Part shown: piece after piece, positions 1-11,560 of the stretch
How positions within the stretch are numbered: the stretch's first letter is position 1
Layout: every line of letters begins with the position of its first letter
Origin: Isoetes taiwanensis
Lineage: Eukaryota; Streptophyta; Lycopodiopsida; Isoetales; Isoetaceae
DNA length: 64,000 nucleotides
Reading direction: 5' to 3'
Assembly (NCBI GenBank): GCA_021234155.1
Contig: JAJEKV010000030.1
Coordinates: forward strand, 2,811,842-2,875,841
The notes under the pieces: model-generated
What the model saw: the letters and a program-made list of their open reading frames with translations, nothing else
What the model was told of the DNA's origin: nothing
The model's database searches: none
Position numbers and translations under genes: made by a program

Positions 1-77
1 TTTTTCCAAATCAAAAGCATCCTGCGTCCATCTTTTTTCAAATCTTTATTCAAACCCTCTTTTGCTTTCATCTGCAT
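1..77 (-). CDS. possible N-terminus of a gene leaving the window
   Basis: Reading the minus strand from an ATG at 77, the frame stays open to the window edge and gives a short lysine-rich peptide (begins MQMKAKEGLNKDLKKDG). The same frame is open upstream of the ATG for about 15 codons, back to a stop. The sequence further upstream (about 200-400) reads like a plant 5' leader on this strand, but this is only composition. I do not recognise the product. It may be chance coding potential; the missing part lies left of the window. Confidence 0.2.
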   Translation of the reverse strand, partial: MQMKAKEGLNKDLKKDGRRMLLIWK

Positions 78-507
78 TCTGGCAGCCTCCTTCTTTCTGT
101 CCTTCTTTGCTCTGCTGGATCCGGCGGCTCAGGCGCTTGGGTATAAACAAAAAACTGGTCCAACAAATTCATCCCGGGACCTTTTTCTGACGCCAAATCT
201 ATGTTCCAGCAGGCTAATCAATCAAGCCGAAGGATTTGAGTTGTGGGATTATAATAAAGCTGCACTAAATCACCACAACTTGGCAGATTTTGCTTTGATT
301 TTCGAGATCGAGATCCCTTACAGCAAAAACCATAATCCAGAGACCTAATTTTCGAGGAAACAGGAACCCTAAAATGAGCTGCTCGAGCTTTGCATGTCGA
401 GCAAAATAAAATGTAATAGGAAAAATAGAACTTAACGGAAAAATATATGATATATGGGTCTACACTATTGAAAAGAGGCATTAAAATTAATTCAAGCGTA
501 TGCAAAT

Positions 508-638
508 AAAATGCGCACTCTAGATGTACTAATTAGTAGGCCTTATGCAATATGCCCATCAAATCATATAAAAACCATTGGAAAAACCGTACAAAAATAC
601 AAAAAAAAAATCCTGTTATTATGCTACATATTGAAATT
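508..638 (+). repeat. dispersed repeat family R1, copy 1
   Basis: A ~130-bp block begins GCGCACTCTAGATGTAC and ends near CTGTTATTATGCTACATATT. It recurs at 29529-29651 on the same strand and at 40934-41054 inverted, with matching order of internal motifs (a CATCAAATCATATAAAAAC-like stretch, an A-rich tract). Beyond these borders the copies have unrelated flanks, so the block behaves as a discrete mobile or formerly mobile unit. No terminal inverted repeat or coding capacity is seen; a SINE or a deletion derivative is possible. Confidence 0.6.
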
Positions 639-644
639 ATCCAT

Positions 645-1085
645 AATGTTTGGATTAGAACCCATGTTGGTACCCATAATGTCGATGAAGTAATTTGTTG
701 CAGATTGATTGAGCTCATCATCATTGGATATCCAGTTATCATCAACTTTAACCTCATAGATCTGATTCCTCTTCACTCTAGACTTAGCCTTAATAAAAAT
801 GTACTGGAAATTACATCTCTCATCCTCTTTTAACTCCTTGATCTTAGCTTTCAATTTCCATCCCTTGGCAATATTGATTTCCTCTTTTTCAATGAGCATA
901 ATCTGATGTTATCTTTCTGTGCACTAGTCAAATTGTTTCTTAATTCTTCCAAATAGGCCCTTTTCTAGTAACAAATGCCCTTTCTCCATTCCTTTAGCCA
1001 ACAATTGATTTGCTTAGCAGTAATAATCCACCATTCCATCCAACCCATGGTGCCACTAGGCTTTGGACTTCTATTGATAATGTCT
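645..1085 (-). pseudogene. L1-type LINE ORF2 fragment
   Basis: The minus-strand frame at 624-899 reads like the linker between endonuclease and reverse transcriptase in plant L1 elements: a lysine-rich stretch, then FIKAKSRVKRNQIYEVKVDD, corresponding to the family's 'GDkNTkFFH..a..R...N.I..i.d..G.w' segment, then a spacing ending in a 'yF..l' like block. Minus-strand DNA from 900 to about 1080 continues the same type of sequence in broken frames. No catalytic RT motif is included. The fragment is truncated at both ends and abuts repeat R1. Family assignment rests on pattern memory. Confidence 0.45.
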
Positions 1086-1124
1086 CCAAGCTGTCATAAA
1101 CTTCTCATGATCCAAGAGATTAAC

Positions 1125-1277
1125 CTGTGTTTGTTATCAGTATGATTGTAAAGCGATGGGCGATGGGTGATGGGCGATGGGCGATGGGCGATCGAGGGAA
1201 TATAGCGATAAACAGGTCAGTAATCAGTAATCTGTGATTTACTTTCCAATCTGTGTTTGTTATCAGTATGATTGTAA
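1125..1277 (+). repeat. 27-bp direct repeats flanking a GATGGGC minisatellite
   Basis: The 27-bp string starting CTGTGTTTGTTATCAG occurs at 1125-1151 and again at 1251-1277. Between them lies a run of GCGATGGGC-type 7-8-bp units (about 1153-1191) followed by unrelated AT-rich sequence. The layout suggests local duplication by slippage or repair. No gene is visible here. Confidence 0.7.
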
Positions 1278-1762
1278 GTTAGGTTTAGCAGAAGTAGCCA
1301 ATTGTAGTCGGAGATCCAGATAGTTATTTCAAATTACTAAAAATGCTAAAAATACAAGAGAACTGTAGCCAGAGTCATGAGAGCTTCGAAAATGGGAGTA
1401 TCAGAGTGTTAGTTTTAATAATGGAAGGGGACAAGGTTAATGGAACAAAAGAAGGAGGGACGCCAATCAGCACAGCATAGCTAATGGAGCTATGGGTCGA
1501 GGGGCAGGATGGAGGACGAGAATCGGAAGCATATTCGTCAACGGGTACACAACGGTCATGAAAATTCGAATTAGCAAGGAAATAACAATATTATGAAATA
1601 ATAGCGGAAATAAAAGGAAAAGGAAATGGGGTGAGGGAATAATAAACGTAAGATAAATATCGCTGAGTTTAAAATTACATGAACAAAAAAAAAAAAAAGA
1701 GACGGAATACGTGTCGACAGGGAAATAACAAAAGTAGACTACACACTTAAAGGGGGGCGGGA

Positions 1763-2002
1763 CACGTGGCAGCACAAGCGGAAAGCGTTAAAGGATGCGT
1801 AAGAATGGAATAATGAGAATATAGAAGAGTGCGAAACAGACGTAGGTAAGCTAAGTAGCTAGGAGCCAGGTGGCGAATATCCACGTACGAAATTCGAAAA
1901 GATAGCATAGGACAAGACTACGATAAGACTAGCATTTAAGGTAGACGGCCGTAAAAATTAGCGGGAATTCAGACAGATCTTCGTAACCCTAGAACTATAT
2001 AA
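1763..2002 (+). promoter_or_regulatory. candidate promoter of the PLATZ-like ORF
   Basis: A G-box/ABRE-type CACGTGGC lies at 1763-1770 and a TATATAA box at 1996-2002. The TATA is followed by a ~190-nt leader with a CTCCAT-type pyrimidine microsatellite (about 2110-2177) before the ATG at 2192. TATA position and the pyrimidine-rich leader suit a plant Pol II promoter. Whether it is active cannot be judged from sequence. Confidence 0.35.
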
Positions 2003-2191
2003 CAGTAAGCAAGAACAAGAAAAACCACTCTCAAGATCACTCAAGATCTTGCGACGCCAGGAGCTCTTGCGCCCTTGAGCGGCAATTCCGGATTATCAGA
2101 AAGCGCTAGCCCAGCTCCATCTCCATCTCCACCTCCGCCTCTATTTCCGCCTCCATCTCCATCTCCATCTCCGTCTTCTCGCTAAACAGGA

Positions 2192-2656
2192 ATGGACAAA
2201 GGTAAGAGAGCAGCAGCAGACAGCGATGGTGGAATGAGAAAGGTCGTGAAGCGATCCGGATCAGGGGTTCCGGGTAACCTCACGGTGCCCTACAATCCGG
2301 ACCTCGAGGATCTCAACCCCTGGTGCATCTGCGAACCGGAGTGCTTGTGTTTAGGTCGAGGGCTGCCGTCGTGCATCAGCTGCAGGCGAGTGCACTGTCT
2401 ATACTGCGATCGAATCCACCATGCTCAAGATATGAAGGATCACGGCTACACTCTAGGGATGCTAGAAGTGCTGGGAGTTTTAGGTGATAAAAATGATACA
2501 GTAAGACGCCAGGACCTAGATAGAACTATGAGCTGTTTTAATCGGATGCAGATTCATGCAGCATTGCAGCGGTCTACAAGTTACCAGCACAAATTATACA
2601 TCTGTGATTTCGGGAAGGTTTGTATCCCATTGATTTCATATGCCGAGCATACATAG
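2192..2656 (+). CDS. PLATZ/B-box-like zinc-binding protein, interrupted
   Basis: The 154-codon ORF has a basic N-terminus (MDKGKRAAADSDGGMRKVVK) and a cysteine/histidine cluster at residues 45-83: CxC, CxC, CxxC, CxxC, HH and H, spaced like the zinc ligands of PLATZ proteins, which are plant AT-rich-DNA-binding transcription regulators. Downstream 'RRQDLDRTMSCFN' fits the 'v.dL.kliDcs' helix of that family. The ORF stops at TAG 2654-2656, short of a usual PLATZ protein (~200-250 aa). From about 2608 another frame stays open to a TGA at 2719-2721 and encodes a lysine/arginine-rich tail, so a one-base shift or an unrecognised intron near 2610-2620 probably separates two parts of one protein. 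Other cysteine-rich families remain possible. Confidence 0.45.
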   Translation: MDKGKRAAADSDGGMRKVVKRSGSGVPGNLTVPYNPDLEDLNPWCICEPECLCLGRGLPSCISCRRVHCLYCDRIHHAQDMKDHGYTLGMLEVLGVLGDKNDTVRRQDLDRTMSCFNRMQIHAALQRSTSYQHKLYICDFGKVCIPLISYAEHT

Positions 2657-2721
2657 GGAGGAACCTGGAGAAAGTTAAAAAGATAGGGGAGTCATCCGCG
2701 GAGAAAAAACCAAGGAAGTGA

Positions 2722-3660
2722 ATATCTGTGATAGAGGCAGGCAACAATAGAGGGAAATGAGAAGGGCTGCATGTAACCCTGTGCTTTTGCTTTAGCTTTA
2801 GCTTTAGTATTTTGTTCTGTTTTGCCTTGCCTTTTATCTGTTACTTTTCCGCTACTTTATGCTTCGATCTTATGCTTCAGTCTTTCAGTTCTGCTTACTA
2901 TAAAGTGCAACAGCATAAGGTTGTAGGAAGTGTTTGAATGATGCGGGGAAACCCGAAATAGAAGAAAAATTTTGCCTGTAATGCTTGGTAATGGCTGAAT
3001 AAGCCAGAAACATGTAATTGCAGTTTACCTTTTTGAATATAAGATAATTCTGCGCATAAGAGATAGCTATTTTGGTTCGGAGACTAGTATGTTCTGACTC
3101 CCAACTATTCTCAACTATTCTCAACTACTTTCAATCACTTTTAGTTGAATTCTACACAGAGATAGGGTAATATTTTCTAACCCTAACGATTGAGTTAATA
3201 TATGCGAAAATAGCAAAACAGCAATGTTCTAGACTGTCCCAGTAATGTAGCCTTTTCGGATCTCCATGCACTTCTAAAGTAAGTCTGATTGAATATCGAG
3301 ACACCCCAACTCGGTAAATAGCAAAAAATCACGGCGGGTACAGACAAAAGACAACATGGACATCCACCCAAGAGGCGGTGGATAAAAGGAGACAGATAAC
3401 GCGACAGCAAGAATGTATTCAGAGAACAGGAAAAGGTGGTAGCATGCAAGATAATAGAATATTGGCCAAACAGGATACCAACTCAGAACGCAGAACAAAA
3501 AATGTGTGGCGGATAATCCAGAACCTCAAAAAATATGTATCACAACAAAGGAATAGCAAAATGATGATCACAGGAGGGGAAAAAGGTAATAGACACGGAC
3601 GAATCAAGAACTAAAAGGCGGATGAGGTTAAAAGAAACAAGTGAGACCCGAAAACAACAA
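2722..3660. other. no gene seen; trailer and purine-rich sequence
   Basis: Sequence 2770-2880 has a short GCTTTA tandem and looks like a 3' trailer of the preceding ORF. From about 3200 the plus strand becomes purine-rich. An open frame of 78 codons at 3378-3614 has a basic composition but no recognisable domain. The purine-rich style resembles the LINE sequence beyond 22060. Confidence 0.3.
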
Positions 3661-3664
3661 AACA

Positions 3665-4190
3665 TAAGGAAGGCATGCAGAGGGGGGACAGAAGGAAAAG
3701 GAGAGATGAACGGACGGATAACAGGAACAATGGAACAAGCAAAGTATAAGGAACAAGACGGACAACACTAATGTGGAACAGGGAGCCCCAATCTCCGCCA
3801 CACGCCAGTATAGCGAGGGCTAGACCCACCAACTGGTTAACTGAAGTACCCAAATCTACAAAAGGTAAATGCATAAGGTCGAAAGACTAAATGAGTAAAA
3901 GGTGGACAGAATAAGATACGGGGATGAGAGGCCCGACCTCCCCAGACACCGGTGATAGCGAGGGCTAGACCCACCAACCGGTAACCGACCACTATAAACT
4001 CAAACCATGTGCAAAGTGCATGAAACCATGGATCAAAAACTAAGAGTAAAAAGCGGCGGAATAAGATACGGACAGAGGCCCTCACCACGCCTGCAGACAC
4101 CGTGATAGCGAGGGCTAGACCCACCAACCGGTAAACAAGGCCCATCGCAAACTCAAAATGACACGGTATATGACAGTAGTACCGGACAAA
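3665..4190 (+). repeat. ~147-bp tandem repeats, three copies
   Basis: The core TAGCGAGGGCTAGACCCACC starts at 3811, 3956 and 4106, giving periods of 145 and 150 bp. Each unit also carries an 'AATAAGATACGG'-like string (first copy diverged), a CAGACACCG string and a following CAACYGGT. Copies differ by substitutions and small indels. The array sits within the purine-rich block that precedes the 5' LTR. Tandem 5' monomers are known for some LINEs, where they act as promoters; that role here is inference from position. Confidence 0.75.
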
Positions 4191-5036
4191 GTACATAAAT
4201 ATATAAGTATGGAAAGACGAGATCTCGAATCACCAACCAATCATTATAGAAGGAGGTATGGACACTGAGGAACGGAGTAGATATTAAATATTGGAGACCG
4301 AATATTTAACGGGAATTCCAATATTCCAATATTCAAAATTCAAAAATCGAAGTTAACGTGAAAATTTCAAATAACAAACCGCTTAAGGCTACCATATATA
4401 TACCGATGAAGCCGAATACTGGCGTAACAGCCAAAGATACCGGGTCGTGGTGAGAGCACAAAAAGAGGAATACAAAGAAGCAGGTGTAACACGCTCAAAT
4501 CATATGTGAAGCGCCAACCATGGCCGTGACTAAGAGAGCAGAGGCAAAGACGAACACCGGCAAGCCAACAAGATCTCAAGGATTTTCTAGCTCGATAGAC
4601 AAGCGCTGGAGACTAGGATACCCAACATGGATGCGCCAACACACTAGCGAATCGGCCAACCGAAACAAGGTAGCCATTGCAAGCATGGACGGAGGATAGT
4701 AGGAGTGGAAAAGACAAGCCTAAGAAATGCAAACAGAATGGACGAGATTGAGGAAGAGAAACCAAGATCCCTAATAGGTTGGTTGAATTAGAAAAGGAAA
4801 TGTTCAATTGAATGCATGGGATTCATTTGATAAAATAAACCGAGATATTGTAGAATATGAGGAACGTGATTAGAATTAAGCATGACGTTAGCCTCATAGG
4901 GATAGCGAGAAACCTAACGAAGATACATATCAAGTGACCGCAGAGGTGATAGAGGTGGTCTTCAAAGAACACCGAGCATCATTGTCAAGGCAAAGGTAAT
5001 CGACAATGGAGGGGAGAGCGAGGCACATAAATTTAA
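4191..5036. other. purine-rich DNA left of the LTR element, possible LINE 5' part
   Basis: No intact gene. Short plus-strand frames are rich in Arg, Lys and Glu, as in the LINE region right of 22059. The block ends where similarity to the 3' LTR begins at 5037. I read it tentatively as the left half of the LINE split by the LTR element; no target-site duplication supports this. Confidence 0.3.
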
Positions 5037-5616
5037 TCATAGTCCCGCGGCCTCCCGGGCATGTGACTATTCATGCATACGGATGCACTGTGTCCAAGCT
5101 CAAGGATCCTCGGCCACCCACGGGTCAGCCATCAAAGGCTCGCCAGAAGACCAAGCAGCAGACCACGCAGTCAAAGCGCGGGCTGGTCAACAAGAGGCGC
5201 CGCAAGACAAGTGATGACCCGCCACCGCCAATGGCAAGGATTCTAGGCACTTCAAGAGGCACCGCCAACATTCCTCGCAGAATCAGGCCTCCTTCCGTGA
5301 GTCGGCACCGAGATCAGTCAGAGTGTTCATATTGGGCCCAAGGCCATTGTACTATATATATGAGTAGAGCTAGCACATGAGTTTTAGATGAGTTTTGAGT
5401 CTTGTCTCCTTTCAGTTTTTCTCTATTGCGAGAGCTCATGTATGTTCATCATTGATATCAAGGAAGCTTATCATTTTCCCTCTCATTTGTTCTGTTTTCT
5501 TCTTTCTTCTTCTTGCAACTCACAAGTGACATAGTCCTCTCGGACTTCCCTCGTTAGATCCACTGTCTCACAGAGGGCTGTCTTCCGTGAGTTCCCAACC
5601 CGTGACTCCCCAAACA
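5037..5616 (+). repeat. 5' LTR
   Basis: Aligns end to end with 21462-22059. Its first bases (TCATAGTCCC) are mutated relative to the 3' LTR start TGTTAGTCCC, and its end (CCAAACAC) lacks the intact TAACA terminus. Shared internal landmarks: TATTCATGCAT near the start, CGGGTCAGCCATCAAAGG, the TATATATA box, the TTCATCATTGATATCAAGG block and a pyrimidine-rich TTCTTCTTCTT stretch. The two LTRs differ by many short indels and substitutions. Confidence 0.85.
5353..5361 (+). promoter_or_regulatory. TATA box of the 5' LTR
   Basis: TATATATAT lies about 320 bp into the LTR and is conserved in the 3' LTR at 21782-21790 with identical flanks (TTGTAC left, GAGTAGAGC right). Position fits the U3/R border of a plant LTR. 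Confidence 0.6.
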
Positions 5617-5860
5617 CCGCCGCCGCCGCCGGTTCTGGATTCCATCCTACTTTCTTCGTCAGCCATGTCTGTCCTGCAATTTCACGCCAGAAGAACTCCT
5701 TTCTTCGCACGTGCCTCTCTCGCTGAGCCATCAGCTGAAACCTGTTTCATGACATGTATGGCTCTCATGATGACATAGAGGGAGGCCATCTTCTGGCCTA
5801 GGGCTCACTGGCCACACTCCACCCTCGTAACCTGTCTCGCCCCAGCCTCGCCTCTAAGCG
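5617..5860 (+). other. leader between LTR and gag
   Basis: Begins with a CCG repeat directly after the LTR. A primer-binding site should lie here; I find no convincing match to a tRNA 3' end, so the PBS is probably mutated. Confidence 0.4.
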
Positions 5861-7450
5861 TGTAAACATTGCTCACAACTGGCCCCCTTATCACTATCGG
5901 GAGCCTTATCGTGCCCAACCTTCTCAACCGGATTTCATACTCAACATGCCTACATCCATCATTCTTCGTGCCATACGCCCTTCCTTCACAACCATCATCT
6001 CCCCGTAAGGGCACCGGATATCCACATCGCCTCCTTTTTGGCGCTACCCAGAATATCCTTTCCCTACGCTCCCACCGCCCCTTCCCGTTTACAACCTTAC
6101 AGATCTCAAAACCAATGCTCCAAACCACTTCCGCTTCTCAACCGCAGCCACCCCTTCATCGTGGTCCTTCAGTGCACCATGCCACATCCAACTCAACCTC
6201 AATATCCTCACTATACCGTTCTCGCCCAGCCCAAAGACTTTCACATCTACCTTCGTGACTCTGAAACCGACTTATCCCACCTTTGGCAACACCTAAAAGG
6301 CAAACCGTTAGGACCAAAGTGCTCGTGCCCACATGGAAGAATTTGAGGCTCTAGCTGTCCTAAATGGTCATGCGCAACCTCAACTGAAATTCCACATCTT
6401 TTTCCACCACCCAAGGTTTTTCCTCATCAATGGCTCATGTCCAACAAAAGCCATTGGAAACAAGATCTGGTCCGAAATGAGAACTCGCTTCGGTCTCATT
6501 ATGGAACCACTGGATGATGATCAACTTCATCTCAAGCAACTCAATGAACTTCAACAAGAGCCCACTGAGTCCGCCGGGATTTTATGGATCGACTTCACAT
6601 TCTCGCTAAGTAAGCTCAAGGAGTACCCCACACAGAGCCAGATTTTGGTCTGGTTTCTCCAAGGACTTCCTCCAGCCTATTCGATTTCATGATCAATACC
6701 TCAAGGCCCCAAGACTTTGGAGCAAAGCTATCGACCTTGTCAATCACTCACCAATGTTTCTCCCGAGGCGGGCTCTTCAAGAGCTCCCGCTCATTCCACC
6801 TGCCATGGTTCCACAAACAAATTGTTCAGCCTCAACACGCTAATCCACGCAAGTGAGCCAAACCGGGTGCCATATTTGCAAATACCAAGGCCATTTGGCA
6901 AATGAGTGCAACTCCACCAATGGCCCGCCCATTGCAAGCGATGCAACATGTGCATCATGCCACCTAAGAGTGCACCGCACTCATCCCACACCGCTCCCAA
7001 CAAAATGGTTTATCAAGTGCAAACCACACCCTCAAGAACAATCGCGACTATCGCCAGCCACCACTTGTGCAACCCACGCAACTCTATCGCCAACAGAGCA
7101 AACCACGGGGATCCAAACCCACGCCCTCCTTTTGATCCTTCTAAAGCCTGTTATCACTGCCAAGAATGGGGTCATACCACCACGGGCAGGTCCTCAACTT
7201 CCACAAGTTCGTGTACTTTTCCTGGCACAAATCAGACCATCATCGGGTCCGGTCCCCTTCACGGCTTACTAACTCGATTGCTAATGGCAAACAAGGCCCG
7301 GAGACCGCTTCTAAGAAGCCACCAAGAGCGCCAAAGAATCACGCTTATCAACCAGCTCCAAAGAAATCAACCTCACCGGATCAACAAGCTCAAGAGGAAA
7401 TTTTCGTGCACTTAATCCTCCAGTCCGTGACGCCACAAATTGGGTTGGTT
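5861..7450 (+). pseudogene. gag: gag, frameshifted
   Basis: Encodes the capsid/nucleocapsid polyprotein that packages element RNA. The N-terminal part (5869-6340) is Pro/His/Ser-rich. At 6333-6692 an intact stretch reads as a retrotransposon gag core ('W.em..rFgl..ep.....L..L.QeptesagilwidFtf.ls.L'). Nucleocapsid zinc knuckles follow: a full C-x2-C-x4-H-x4-C at 6868-6909 and a second at 7149-7175 (CYHCQEWGH, last Cys lost). Successive pieces lie in different frames, so at least four shifts have accumulated. The last ~170 bp, from 7284, is the start of the duplicated unit and recurs at 13200. Confidence 0.7.
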
Positions 7451-7559
7451 TAGTTTCACGCCGCGACTAAGGCATCACGCCCCTTGACCATTATTCCAAT
7501 GGCACGCAACCCGCCTTTGCAGCTGACACCATTCCTCATGAGGACGAAAAAGGTTCACT

Positions 7560-10500
7560 TTGCACCGACTTGAGAAGCTCATGCCACATGTCATGCCAAA
7601 AGTTCGCCAAAGCATTTTGAACTCATGCAGCCGCGGAAGGCCGCACATTGGCAAATGTTCATGCCACCACCAAAGCTCAACAAAGACAAGATACACCTTC
7701 CACATCTCAACCTCCACGCCTCAAACGTATCCCAATATTGTCGCCGAGGTTGACTTACTCAAAGAAGTTGTCGCTTCACTACCACGCACTCCAAAGACCG
7801 GGCTGGAACCAAAGCAGATCCTTTTTCTCATGTGCCTCTAGAACTCCAAGAGGAGCTAGCCAAGATCAAAATTCCTTTTAAGCTTGGCAACCATTTTGAA
7901 ACTCGGCCCCGCCTCAAGGACCAGCTACCACTCCCAACTGCTTTAGTTGGGGTCGGGGTTACCTCTACACCCACGGTCCATGCCACTGTGGGTAATCAGC
8001 AAGTCAACCATGTTCAAATAGATGGAGGTAGCGCAGTCAATCTCATCACGGATAAACTCCGCAAAACAAATGGGCATCACACAACTCTTTCGCGTTCCAT
8101 ATGACATCAAGTTGGCTAATGGCCATATCACGCTTCCTTCAAGGCGCCACACCTCTTCTTCACATCAACATCGGTGATCTCCGCTTCCCCATGGAATTTG
8201 AGTTTGGAAAGTCGGGCGAAGATCCGTGTGACTATGAAATGTTGGTCGGCGCACCTTTTCTCCGCCAGCAAAGAGTATCCATTATCGGGCCACGGACCGC
8301 TTAGTCATCACCGATGGTCATCTCAATGCCACCATGGACTTGCAAACAAAGCAGATCATTTCTGCTGACAATGCGGAACCCTCTCGCATTACCGCATTCG
8401 AAGAAGCTCAGAATATTTATCGTTCGTGCTCCACCGCGAGTCCGCTTCCGCTATCATCCAACCCCAATATGCTGATCCTTGGGGAGAAATGACTCTTGAT
8501 CGTGACCAGCCGTGGCTGCTTTGCTTGACCCTTACCCGCTCCCTTGCAATCGAATCCAACGCGGTTGATCACTTTTCGATGCCGAACCTCCCCGCAACTC
8601 CTTGTTGATGTACACGCCGGCCATGAAGCAACCTCCGCCGGATGAAACCGGAAAGCAACCCCCTTTTTCACCACGCAGTGCCACGATCCGTTATGCTCCA
8701 ACCTCCGCGCACATTGTCCAGATATCAAGTAATACCCCATATTCGCATCCGTAAGTCGAGATTGTGGACGGGCAACAATCAACCCGGTCCGCATTGCCGC
8801 AAATCTTCCGGCCTCCTTATCGTAACAGGTCGCTAAGCCGCTCCCAAAATTCAAACACATTTTCACCGGAGTTACAAGAGATCTTCGGGAATCAACAAAA
8901 GCTTGGGGAACTCACCATTCCTACCAAATCTGATGCACTCACCACCGTAGCAACGACAGCATAGGCTCAACCCTAATTACCGCGGATCGCCAAGGCGGAA
9001 ATTGACAAACTCCTTGCTGCAGGTTTGATCTATGAGGTCAAACATTCAATGGGTGAGCCCCATCGCCATTGCCCTCAAACACAATGGTAAGATCCGCTGG
9101 CTCAGGTGGACTATCTGAACTCAATCAGCCACTCTGAAGCGCGGATCATTTTTCCACTTCCCTTCACGCACTGTGTTCTCGAAGAGGTGGTCGGACATGA
9201 GATGTACTCCTTCATGGATGGTTTTTCGCTACAATCAGATCTCAATCAAAGAATCTGATCAACTCAAGACTACTTTCACCACCGGGGCACTTTTGCCTAC
9301 AAGGTGGTTCCTTTGGATTATCAAACTCTCCATCAACGCTTCAACGATCATGCTCTCGCTTTTTCATGATTTCATGAAGGAAAATCCCTTCTTGCAAATT
9401 TTTCAAGATGACTTCTCCGCCTATACGCTCCATGGTCGACCATTTGATAAATTGGAACTCGCCTTCCGAAATGTGATGAGTCCCGCATTAGTCTCAACCC
9501 GAGAAATGCACCTTTATACACCTCCGGGTGTCCTCGTTAGGGCCATGTTGTCAGCAAGAAAGGTGTATCACCACGCATCCCGCCAAAATCGGCTTGTGTG
9601 CTCAAGGCTCAAGCACCAGCCAATATCAAGGGAGACACGCCTTTCCGGTAAGGTCAATTATTACTCCACCTTCATACCGACTAGCGTACCATTGCGCATC
9701 CCATTCATAAACTCACGGTGATTTAATCCACCGGCTTGAATTCCCTGTGCGGATGTCGCTTTCCAACACCTGAAGCTTTTGCTTACTCAGCAACCGTTCT
9801 TGTTCTCCTCAATGGGACAAGCCCTTTCACGTTCATGTAGATGTCTCTTATTTGCTATTGAGCTGTTTTTTCAAGAATATGATGCGATTAATCGACAAAC
9901 CAAATCGCCACGCCAAATTAAAAAACTCACTGGCTGAAATAAACTATTCTCGCCACCTGAGCGGAAGCTTTGGGTCTCATTTTTCAGGTCCAACGCCTCG
10001 GCCATTACCTTTTGGGCCAACCAAGTTTTTGTGGACCACCAAGCATTCCTCTATTTGATCAACAAGTCCACGCCCACGGCCGCATTGCTCGTGGGTCCTT
10101 TTTCTCCAAGAATTTGCTCTTTTGAAATCGCTCATAAGGCCGCAGAAATCTCATGTAGTTCTCGATTATCTTTCACGATCCACATGTGATGATCCTCAAC
10201 CGAGTCTCGACGCCTTTTTTCGATGCTCGCCTTCTTTTTAGTAACGGGAACACCACATTGGTTCCATGATTTTCAGCCAGCATTCCTCACGTGTGCTCTT
10301 CCACCGAAGACGCAGACGCCTTTCCCGCCGCGGCAATCCTTGCCGCTTATCAATTTCTCCGAGAGGTCCGCGGACTACACCATGGTTGCGTGACATCTCT
10401 ACAAAAGGGTAAGGACACCATCCTTCGACGCTAGGTTCTACCTCATGAAGTTCCGTGATATTGTTCGAGAAGCTCATCAAGGGCTAGGTGGTGGTCATTT

Positions 10501-11560
10501 TCATGGTGACACCACGGCACGACGCAAAAATCCTTTCTAGCTGGGTATTATTGGCCCACGCCTTCAAAGATGCTTCACGCCCACGCCAAGACGCAGGACG
10601 CTTGCACCGGTGGGACTTCCCACGCCCGTGATTTTTCCTTGACGCCGGCCGCCACGCCCACTTCCCTTCAAAGAAATGGGGAATGGACTTTGTGGGACCT
10701 ATAGATCCTTCCCGCTAGGCACACCCGCGTCTCGCTACATTTCCTCTGGTTCTCACCGACCACGCCACCAAATGGGCGGAAGCTTGTGCACTTCCGCATA
10801 ACACCGCAGCTAGCACGCCTAGGGTCCTCTATCAACAAATTATCACGCCGATTCGGCCTGCCCCACGGAGCTGGTCGCTGACCGTGGTGTCCATTTCATC
10901 AATCATACTATCAAGGAGCCGACGGATTATCTCCCCGATACATCATCACAAGAGCACACCTTACTATCCTCAAGGTAATGGTTTGGCGTAAAAGCACCAA
11001 CAAAAACTCGTCACCATTCTCAAGAAAATTTAGACGCTTTCCCGCACGTACAATGCACAAAACTTCCCATCGTTTTTGGGCCTACAATACTTGTTTCAAG
11101 ATTGCTACCGTCACACTCCTTTTAAATTGGTTTATGGTCGAAGCTCTCATGCCGCTTTGAATACATCCTTCCAACACTGCTTTTAACCGGTTAACGCTCA
11201 TAATCCACCCGCCGACTCAAAGAAAGGGTCTATCAATTAGAACAGCTTGATGAACTTCGAAGGATGCTTATATTCGTGTTCTTCATGGACAACAGCTTGC
11301 AAAAATCTTTACATGACAAACGCCTCAAGACAAAAAACATTCAAAGAAGGCGATTTGGTTCTTCTTTATGATTCCGTGTACAAAAATTTTCCTGTAAACT
11401 CAAGTTTCGCTGGTTTGGCCCTTATCAAATTGTTCAAGTGGTTAGACCAAGCGTTTTCCAACCGGCAGAAAGTTAGATGGCACTCCATTACCTACATTGG
11501 TTAATGGTTTTCGCCTCAAAACATTTCATCACACGTGCAGTTTAAAATCAACAAACGATA
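7560..11560 (+). pseudogene. pol: pol, copy A (protease-RT-RNase H-integrase), broken
   Basis: Aspartic protease signature DGGSAVNLI starts at 8021. RT follows from about 9000: the region before the catalytic site has the 'KTTFTTGALL.....FHDFMKENPFLQIF' pattern and FQDDFSAY (catalytic Asp pair) near 9400. RNase H relics lie at 9830-10140, including the DHQAFLYLINKSTP-type block. Integrase has an N-terminal HHCC region around 10380-10600, core Asp near 10680 (WGMDFVGPIDP), the second Asp near 10880, the NG-STNK block at 10976 where the catalytic Glu codon is lost to an indel, and a C-terminal 'FAGLALIKLFKWLDQ' stretch that is a shifted GPYQIVQV block. Dozens of frameshifts make it non-coding as read. 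More degraded than copy B. Confidence 0.8.

Noticed and set aside
218-505. 95-codon minus-strand frame
   Set aside because: No domain; it covers leader-like DNA and borders repeat R1. Judged chance.
3611-4196. Minus-strand frames with repeated 'LVGLALAI' motifs, first read as a repeat protein
   Set aside because: The motif is just the antisense translation of the ~147-bp tandem DNA repeat and the frame changes between units.
5617-5660. Primer-binding site after the 5' LTR
   Set aside because: No stretch matches a tRNA 3' end well enough; the CCG repeat suggests local mutation.
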